DNA of 9,435 bases, taken from contig JAKALE010000008.1 of NCBI GenBank assembly GCA_021813305.1, forward strand, positions 1 to 9,435, given 5' to 3'. The number at the start of each line of letters is the position of its first letter. Positions within the stretch are counted from its first letter, which is position 1. The notes beneath the pieces are model-generated. The model was not told the DNA's origin, did no database searches, and saw only the letters and a list, made by a program, of their open reading frames with translations. The DNA is from a bacterium. Its GTDB lineage: Bacteria > Patescibacteria > Paceibacteria > UBA6257 > Brennerbacteraceae. Both the position numbers and the translations under genes were made by a program. This document shows, piece by piece, positions 1 to 4,389 of the stretch.

Positions 1-975
1 GCCGAGGCGATCCTGTTTGTGCGCAACTGGCTTGCCAAGCGCGAGTTTTTGGAAATCGAAACGCCGATTTTGACCAAATCCACGCCTGAAGGCGCTCGGG
101 ACTATGTTGTGCCGTCGCGGCTGTATCCAGGAACATTTTACGCCTTGCCGCAGTCGCCACAGCAATACAAGCAGCTTTTGATGGTCGCGGGATTCGAGCG
201 GTATTTTCAGATCGCGCGCTGTTTTCGCGACGAGGATACGAGGGGAGACCGTCAGCCGGAGTTTACTCAAATGGATTTGGAAATGAGCTTTGTCGAACAG
301 GAAGACGTCATGCGCCTCAACGAAGAACTGCTTATCGAGCTGGTGCAAACCATGTTCCCGGAAAAGAAAATCCAGGAAATCCCATTTCCGCGCATTTCTT
401 ATCAGGATGCCATGCAGACATACGGCACGGACCGGCCGGACATGCGCCATGACAAAAACGACCCCGACCTTTTGGCATTCTGTTGGGTGGTTGATTTTCC
501 GTTCTTCGAAAAAACCGACCAGGGAACATGGACGTTCACGCACAACCCGTTTTCCGCCCCCAAGCCAGAACATATGTCTTGGCTCATGGAAAAGAAAAAT
601 ATTTCCGGCATTTTGACCACGCAATATGATATTGCGATGAATGGTTTAGAAATCGGCGGCGGAAGCATCAGGAACCACCAGCCCGAAGCGTTGCAAAAAG
701 TGTTCGAGATCATGGGGTATGCCGAAGACCGGATACAATCGAACTTCGGGCACATGCTTACTGCATTGAGATCGGGCGCGCCTCCGCACGGCGGCATTGC
801 CTGGGGTCTCGATCGGTTCGTTATGCTCATGCAAAACGAACCCAATATCCGCGAGGTCATCGCGTTTCCCAAGACCGGCGACGGCAGGGATCCCATGATG
901 CAATCGCCCTCACAAATCGAACAAAAGCAGCTTGAAGAATTGGGCATTGAAATCGCAAAGCAGAAAAAGAAATAG
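1..975 (+). CDS. aspS: Aspartate--tRNA ligase (AspRS), C-terminal part, lacking the GAD insert
   Basis: This is the class II catalytic core of aspartyl-tRNA synthetase, which charges tRNA-Asp (or also tRNA-Asn in non-discriminating forms) with aspartate in the cytosol. The frame is open from base 1, so the N-terminal anticodon-binding domain lies outside the window. Counting from base 1 (324 residues), motif 2 lies around residues 65-82 (FERYFQIARCFRDED), the conserved WVVDFPFF around 162-169, the GLEIGGGS active-site strand near 214-221, and motif 3 (GIAWGLDR) at 265-272, followed by VIAFPKT. These are bacterial-type signatures. Bacterial AspRS normally carries a GAD domain of about 130 residues between the Y-G-x-D-x-P-D-x-R segment and the W-V-x-D-F-P strand. 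Here only about 12 residues separate them (TDRPDMR at 143-149, WVVDFP at 162-167). The core looks otherwise intact, so this is a reduced but probably active enzyme. A YbaK-type deacylase follows 10 bases downstream. Confidence 0.95.
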   Translation, partial: AEAILFVRNWLAKREFLEIETPILTKSTPEGARDYVVPSRLYPGTFYALPQSPQQYKQLLMVAGFERYFQIARCFRDEDTRGDRQPEFTQMDLEMSFVEQEDVMRLNEELLIELVQTMFPEKKIQEIPFPRISYQDAMQTYGTDRPDMRHDKNDPDLLAFCWVVDFPFFEKTDQGTWTFTHNPFSAPKPEHMSWLMEKKNISGILTTQYDIAMNGLEIGGGSIRNHQPEALQKVFEIMGYAEDRIQSNFGHMLTALRSGAPPHGGIAWGLDRFVMLMQNEPNIREVIAFPKTGDGRDPMMQSPSQIEQKQLEELGIEIAKQKKK

Positions 976-985
976 GATAGGCGCC

Positions 986-1492
986 ATGGCAAAGGATTTG
1001 AGCGGGTTTCATCCCACGGTATCGAGAATCGTGAATATGTTGGAAACAAACCGCGCGTGGTTTGAAACCTTTCAGCATGAGCCGGTGCTGACCAGCGAGC
1101 AGGCTGCGAAAATCCGAACGGGATACGCCTTGCACCAAGGCGCAAAAGCCTTGATCGTGCGGTATCGTACAGGGCAAGACCACGCATTCGCGATGCTCGT
1201 GGTGCCGGGCGATTGCCGGTTCAGCTCGAAGAAAGCGAAACGGATTTTGCAGACCGATAATCTCACGTTTGCAACCGAACAGGAAGTCGCTGATATCACG
1301 GGTGGTGTGCTGGTCGGCGGCGTGCCGCCGTTCGGAAACCTGTTCGGACTGCCGGTGTACTGCGATCAACGGGTGCTTGAAAACGAAAAAATCGTTTTCA
1401 ACGCAGGGGACCGCAGGTTTTCCGTTGCACTGGAATCGCGCGCATACCAGGGGTTGGCACGGCCGACGATTGCTGATATAGTGGAGGAATAA
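986..1492 (+). CDS. YbaK/ProX-type aminoacyl-tRNA deacylase
   Basis: This 168-residue cytosolic protein resembles the YbaK/aminoacyl-tRNA editing domain family (PF04073), whose members hydrolyse mischarged aminoacyl-tRNAs in trans. Supporting signs are GAKALIVRYR around residues 52-61, with Lys54 at the place of the conserved YbaK lysine, and the ITGGVLVGGVPPFGN stretch (104-118). The latter corresponds to the glycine/proline-rich substrate loop and is followed by LPVYCDQRVL and IVFNAGDRRFSVAL, a typical C-terminal strand pair. The length is normal for a stand-alone family member. I chose the ATG at 986; the frame also opens upstream inside aspS, but those residues would overlap the AspRS C-terminus. 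The 10-base gap suggests co-transcription with aspS and hence a translation quality-control role. The specificity (Pro, Ala, Cys or another amino acid) cannot be read from the sequence. Confidence 0.85.
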   Translation: MAKDLSGFHPTVSRIVNMLETNRAWFETFQHEPVLTSEQAAKIRTGYALHQGAKALIVRYRTGQDHAFAMLVVPGDCRFSSKKAKRILQTDNLTFATEQEVADITGGVLVGGVPPFGNLFGLPVYCDQRVLENEKIVFNAGDRRFSVALESRAYQGLARPTIADIVEE

Positions 1493-1512
1493 TTGAAATA
1501 TATTGTTGGCAT

Positions 1513-2117
1513 ATGGTTGATTCCAAAAAAGAGCAAACGCTTGCAATCGTGAAGCCCGATGGCGTGCAACGCAGCTTGATCGGAGAAATTCTTCAGCGCT
1601 ATGAACGATCTGGATTGAAACTCGTCGGTATCAAAATCGTCATTCCTACAGTCGATTTAGTGGAGAAGCATTATCTTGTTGATCCAGAGTGGAAAACAAA
1701 GGTGGGTAGAAAACGATCCAATCGTATCAGGCAAAAGGTTTGACGCCGCCCGAGTCCGACCCTGTGAAAGTCGGGGAGAATGTCATGGCGATTCTGAAAA
1801 AATATCTCACGTCAGGTCCGGTTGTCGCGATGGTATGGCAGGGCATGAATGCATCTGCGATTGTGAAGAAAATAACCGGAGCCACTGAGCCGCTTTCGTC
1901 TGATGTGGGCACGATCCGCAGCGATTTCACTATCGATTCGTATGCCGTTGCCGATGCCGATGTCCGTGCAGTCAGGAATCTCGTACATATTTCTTCGAAT
2001 GCTTCGGACGCCCAAAAAGAAATTCCCCTTTGGTTCAAACCGGAGGAACTGATTGAATACCGCCTTATCAACGAATCGATTTTGTACGATGTGAACCTTG
2101 ACGGCATTTTGGAATAA
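1513..2117 (+). pseudogene. ndk: Nucleoside diphosphate kinase interrupted by a -1 frameshift
   Basis: NDK transfers the gamma phosphate of ATP to nucleoside diphosphates through a phosphohistidine. The first part (from ATG 1513) reads LAIVKPDGVQRSLIGEIL, the family's N-terminal signature, and continues to HYLVDPEWKTKVG. That frame then degenerates and stops at 1741-1743. The remainder lies in the frame one base back: KTIQSYQAKGLTPP from about 1710, then SGPVVAMVWQG, the TEP...GTIRSDF nucleotide-binding segment and NLVH with the catalytic histidine at 1986-1988, ending in TAA at 2115-2117. The join is confined between the in-frame TAG at 1707-1709 of the second frame and the A-run at 1710-1713. 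Rejoined there, the protein would be about 201 residues with the normal order of motifs, including the linker of about 20 residues that I recall from CPR homologues. No canonical X-XXY-YYZ slippery heptamer is present, so a lost base (natural, or a sequencing/assembly error) is likelier than programmed frameshifting. A Ser replaces the usual Gly in GTIRGDF. The start has no Shine-Dalgarno sequence at normal spacing. Confidence 0.85.
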
Positions 2118-2141
2118 CCCGTTTTACTGTTCGTGTCAAAA

Positions 2142-2169
2142 CATCAGGGGTGCCATGGCGCCCCTGATG
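2142..2169. terminator. Strong hairpin downstream of ndk, possible terminator
   Basis: CATCAGGGG (2142-2150) and CCCCTGATG (2161-2169) are a perfect 9-bp inverted repeat, and the ten bases between them can extend the stem. It lies 24 bases after the ndk stop, where a terminator is expected. The downstream T-tract on the + strand is poor (GCGTTTCATGTTT). On the - strand the hairpin would be followed directly by TTTT (AAAA at 2138-2141 on the + strand), so it would serve better as a terminator of leftward transcription or as a two-way terminator. Without a good U-run, mRNA 3'-end protection is an alternative role. Confidence 0.55.
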
Positions 2170-2474
2170 GCGTTTCATGTTTGCATGAACGTCGCGCCAA
2201 GGATTCAAGGCATTTTTTATCCACTGGACAGCATGGTCGGTGGTATACACTACACATAGACTCCAGTTCGAAGTTCAACTCTGGACTAATATTTGTTTCA
2301 TAGGGAATCCGATTGCGTTGTGCGTCCAAGGACACAGAACTAGGATACCCACATGGAAAGAGCAGAGTTAAACAAGGGCCGGAGTCTTTTGTGTCATTTC
2401 TATGCAATGAGGCATTGCGACCTCGGTAGTGAAACAAGTTTGCTACGGGGCAAGCATTCACTGGTGAGAAACAT
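2170..2474. other. Non-coding stretch rich in inverted repeats (candidate structured RNA or leader)
   Basis: I see no credible gene on either strand here. A 118-codon - strand frame (2144-2500) crosses the area, but it has no homology that I recognise, has a Cys/Pro/Arg-rich composition, and runs into the start of the DUF763 gene. Pairings visible in the bases: TCCAG 2262-2266 with CTGGA 2281-2285; GGGAATCC 2303-2310 with GGATACCC 2343-2350 (one mismatch); GTCCAAGGAC at 2324-2333; GACACAGAA 2331-2339 with TTTTGTGTC 2387-2395 (one G-U pair); GCAATG 2404-2409 with CATTGC 2413-2418; CCTCGGTAG 2421-2429 with CTACGGGG 2443-2450 (one bulged G and one G-U). The second and fourth pairings interlock as in a pseudoknot. 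The area matches no tRNA, tmRNA, RNase P, SRP RNA or riboswitch consensus that I can recall. It could be an independent RNA or the 5' leader of the DUF763 mRNA. Confidence 0.4.
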
Positions 2475-3617
2475 ATGGACAGGGGAATCGCCACATTCAC
2501 ATTAGATTATGGAGTTTGTCCGCGCTGGCTGTTCGAGCGCATGGTGCGCTTGGGCAGGGAAATGACGCGCGTGATCGTGGATGAATACGGCCCGGACGAA
2601 TTTGTGAAGCGCATCGGCCATCCAGGGTGGTTTCAATCGCTGGGCACGGTGCTTGCGTTCGATTGGAATGCATCGGGTCTGACCACTATTCTGACTGCCG
2701 CGCTTAAGCAGGCGATCAAGGGCAATGAGCGCGCGTGGGGTTTGTATATTTGCGGGGGCAAGGGCAAGACGTCGCGCAGAACGCCTGATGAGATTATGCA
2801 GTGGGGCGAGCAGATTTTTCCCGAAGAAAAAACAAACGCGCTCGTGTACAACTCGCGCATGGCGGCCAAAGTCGACAGTGCGCTGATCCAGGATGGGTAC
2901 CAGATTTATCATCACAGTTTTTTCTTTTCAAAAAACGGCGCATGGACCGTGGTGCAGCAGGGCATGAATACGCAAACGCAGAGCGCACGCAGATATCATT
3001 GGCATTCGGCACATATCAAGGACTTGGTGTGCGAACCGCATAACGGCATTGTTTCGCAACGGCGCGCAACCCAGACGCTTGATCTGACAGCAAAGAAAAG
3101 CGCAGGGACGAGGGACACGAGCATCGCGCTTGTCCATGAAGGATACAAAAATTTATCGCACGATATCGAAATTCTCCGCAGGCACGAAACCGATTTGTCG
3201 CAAACATTATCATTCAAATACAAAAACGACGAGTATCATGCGATCAATCTCGCGCGCCACGAATTCAAAACCCATCCGGTCGTCGAAGAGCATTTCTGGG
3301 ATAGCCCGTACTTGAAAAAGATTTTGCAACGCGTCGCGGGATTGCAGCCGCAAACCTACGAGCAGTTCGTGTCGCTTACTGGCGTAGGCCCCAAGACCGT
3401 GCGGGCACTGTCGCTTGTCGGGGAAATCCTGTACGGCGTCGATCCTTCTTATGATGATCCTGCGCGCTACAGCTTCGCGCATGGCGGCAAGGATGCGACG
3501 CCCTATCCGGTGGATATCGGCACGTACGACGAAACCATCGCGTTTATGCGCCAAGTGGTGATGCATACGCGTCTGTCCGCGGGAGAGAAACACAAGGTTT
3601 TGCAACGGCTTCCATAA
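2475..3617 (+). CDS. DUF763 domain-containing protein
   Basis: This 380-residue protein matches the DUF763 family (PF05559) over its full length. The family occurs in archaea and scattered bacteria, and I know of no established function. Family landmarks are WLFERMVRLGREM near the N-terminus, GGKGKTSRRTP (94-104), YNSRMAAKVD followed by DGYQIYHHSFFF (ending near 151), WTVVQQGMN, ARRYHW, a GVGPKTVRALSLVGEILYG segment (from 303), and YSFAHGGKD (332-340) followed by YPVD. GVGPKTVRAL resembles a helix-hairpin-helix nucleic-acid-binding turn, and the middle is basic and His-rich. DNA or RNA binding or processing is therefore a reasonable inference, but unproven. There is no signal peptide or membrane segment, so the protein is cytosolic. 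ATG 2475 fits the family N-terminus (IATFTLDYG) and has GGTGAG at 2463-2468, six bases upstream. The gene stands alone between the repeat-rich gap and the sod promoter. Confidence 0.9.
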   Translation: MDRGIATFTLDYGVCPRWLFERMVRLGREMTRVIVDEYGPDEFVKRIGHPGWFQSLGTVLAFDWNASGLTTILTAALKQAIKGNERAWGLYICGGKGKTSRRTPDEIMQWGEQIFPEEKTNALVYNSRMAAKVDSALIQDGYQIYHHSFFFSKNGAWTVVQQGMNTQTQSARRYHWHSAHIKDLVCEPHNGIVSQRRATQTLDLTAKKSAGTRDTSIALVHEGYKNLSHDIEILRRHETDLSQTLSFKYKNDEYHAINLARHEFKTHPVVEEHFWDSPYLKKILQRVAGLQPQTYEQFVSLTGVGPKTVRALSLVGEILYGVDPSYDDPARYSFAHGGKDATPYPVDIGTYDETIAFMRQVVMHTRLSAGEKHKVLQRLP

Positions 3618-3628
3618 CGCGTTATTAT
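3600..3628 (+). promoter_or_regulatory. Sigma-70-like promoter upstream of sod
   Basis: TTGCAA (3600-3605) and TATTAT (3623-3628) are separated by 17 bases, giving 4/6 and 5/6 matches to the sigma-70 consensus at the ideal spacing. The -35 lies within the last codons of the DUF763 gene. Transcription would start near 3635 and give sod a leader of about 80 bases. This is a pattern match only. Confidence 0.55.
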
Positions 3629-3644
3629 AGAGAAGGCAAACAAA

Positions 3645-3694
3645 CCCGGAATCTGTTCCGGGAAGGAATTCTTCAATCCCTGTGCGCCAGGGAT
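3645..3694 (+). promoter_or_regulatory. Two tandem hairpins in the sod leader
   Basis: CCCGGAA (3645-3651) pairs perfectly with TTCCGGG (3656-3662) around a 4-base loop. ATCCCTG (3676-3682) pairs perfectly with CAGGGAT (3688-3694) around a 5-base loop. Neither is followed by a T-run, so they are poor intrinsic terminators for the preceding gene. They lie between the putative promoter and the sod start, so mRNA stabilisation or post-transcriptional control is possible. The first could also end DUF763 transcription by some other means. Confidence 0.5.
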
Positions 3695-3716
3695 GCAACT
3701 AAGAGGCAATATACCT

Positions 3717-4319
3717 ATGTTTGAATTACCATCATTACCCTATGCCTACGAGGCATTGGAGCCGTTTATTGACGCCCAGACCATGCAGATCCACCACGAC
3801 AAGCATCACGCTGCGTACGTGGCAAATTTGAACGCCGCATTGGAAAAACATCCCGAGCTTGCAGGGAAAACAGTCGAGGAACTGCTCAAAAACCTCGAAG
3901 CAATTCCCGATGATATCCGCGCAGCAGTCCGCAATCATGGTGGGGGACATGCAAATCATTCCTTGTTTTGGACCATTATGGGGCCGAACGCAGGGGGAGA
4001 ACCTCAGGCGGCTTTGAGGAGCGTGATTGAAAAGCAATTCGGTTCATTCGCGCAGTTCCAAGAGCAGTTTACGCAGGCCGCAGGGAAGCATTTTGGTTCA
4101 GGGTGGGCGTGGCTCGCGAAAAAGCAGGATGGATCGCTGGCGGTATTATCCTTGCCTAACCAGGATTCGCCGCTGTCCCAAGGCATGACGCCGATTTTGT
4201 GCTTGGACGTATGGGAGCACGCCTACTATCTCAAATACCAGAATAAGCGCGCCGACTACATCGCAGCCTGGTGGAATGTCGTGAGCTGGAACGAAGTCGC
4301 CAAGCGCATGGGCGCGTAG
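3717..4319 (+). CDS. sodA: Superoxide dismutase, Mn-type (Fe/Mn family)
   Basis: This 200-residue cytosolic enzyme disproportionates superoxide to oxygen and hydrogen peroxide. It is a full-length Fe/Mn SOD, with an N-terminal helical hairpin ([16 protein letters not shown]) and a C-terminal alpha/beta domain. The four metal ligands are visible: His26 (IHHDKHH), His81 ([10 protein letters not shown]), Asp164 and His168 (LDVWEHAYY). [10 protein letters not shown] and Gln149 in LPNQDSPL are features of Mn-dependent forms; Fe forms usually supply the second-sphere Gln from the middle of the protein. A cambialistic enzyme cannot be excluded. I chose ATG 3717, giving MFELPSLPY as in other SODs, with GAGG at 3703-3706 as a weak ribosome-binding site; the frame opens slightly upstream at 3693, inside the leader hairpin. 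There is no signal peptide. The gene appears to have its own promoter, which fits an oxygen-exposed or microaerobic life. Confidence 0.95.
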   Translation: MFELPSLPYAYEALEPFIDAQTMQIHHDKHHAAYVANLNAALEKHPELAGKTVEELLKNLEAIPDDIRAAVRNHGGGHANHSLFWTIMGPNAGGEPQAALRSVIEKQFGSFAQFQEQFTQAAGKHFGSGWAWLAKKQDGSLAVLSLPNQDSPLSQGMTPILCLDVWEHAYYLKYQNKRADYIAAWWNVVSWNEVAKRMGA

Positions 4320-4339
4320 GCATTGCGTGGCAAGTACGA

Positions 4340-4345
4340 TATAAT
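4340..4345 (+). promoter_or_regulatory. Perfect -10 box (TATAAT) before the surface-protein genes
   Basis: TATAAT at 4340-4345 lies 45 bases before the ATG at 4390 in a short AT-rich gap. No good -35 is found 16-18 bases upstream; TTGCGT at 4323-4328 is too close (11 bases). It is a plausible promoter for the downstream secreted-protein genes but rests on the -10 alone. Confidence 0.4.
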
Positions 4346-4352
4346 TTGATAA

Positions 4353-4373
4353 CGAGGCGCAAACTCGGTTTTT
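4353..4373 (+). terminator. Weak intrinsic-terminator-like site after sod
   Basis: CGAG (4353-4356) pairs with CTCG (4364-4367), followed by G and five T (4369-4373). The position, 34 bases after the sod stop, fits a terminator, but the stem has only four pairs. It also lies just downstream of the putative TATAAT box, so it would fall within the leader of the next transcript. Possibly fortuitous. Confidence 0.25.
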
Positions 4374-4389
4374 CACGTCTTTGTCATTT

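Noticed and set aside
402..1546. Long - strand open frames opposite aspS and the deacylase gene (402-1187 and 857-1546)
   Set aside because: They are shadows of well-supported + strand genes and have no family resemblance.
1482..1553. GGAGGA followed by TTG at 1494 and a 19-codon frame overlapping the ndk start
   Set aside because: GGAGGA is also simply the Val-Glu-Glu end of the deacylase gene, TTG starts are rare, and the peptide has no recognisable features. Leader-peptide coupling to ndk is possible but unsupported.
1707..1716. Programmed -1 ribosomal frameshift in ndk
   Set aside because: The A-run does not form an X-XXY-YYZ heptamer in the incoming frame and I see no clear stimulatory structure. 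A one-base deletion is simpler.
2261..2285. AGTTCGAAGTTCAACT as a tRNA or tmRNA T-arm
   Set aside because: No acceptor stem, anticodon arm or CCA end can be placed around it, and no tmRNA 5' signature is present.
2144..2500. 118-codon open frame on the - strand across the ndk-DUF763 gap
   Set aside because: It ends inside the strong hairpin, begins inside the DUF763 gene, is Cys/Pro/Arg-rich, resembles no family I know and has no ribosome-binding site. The inverted repeats explain the stretch better.
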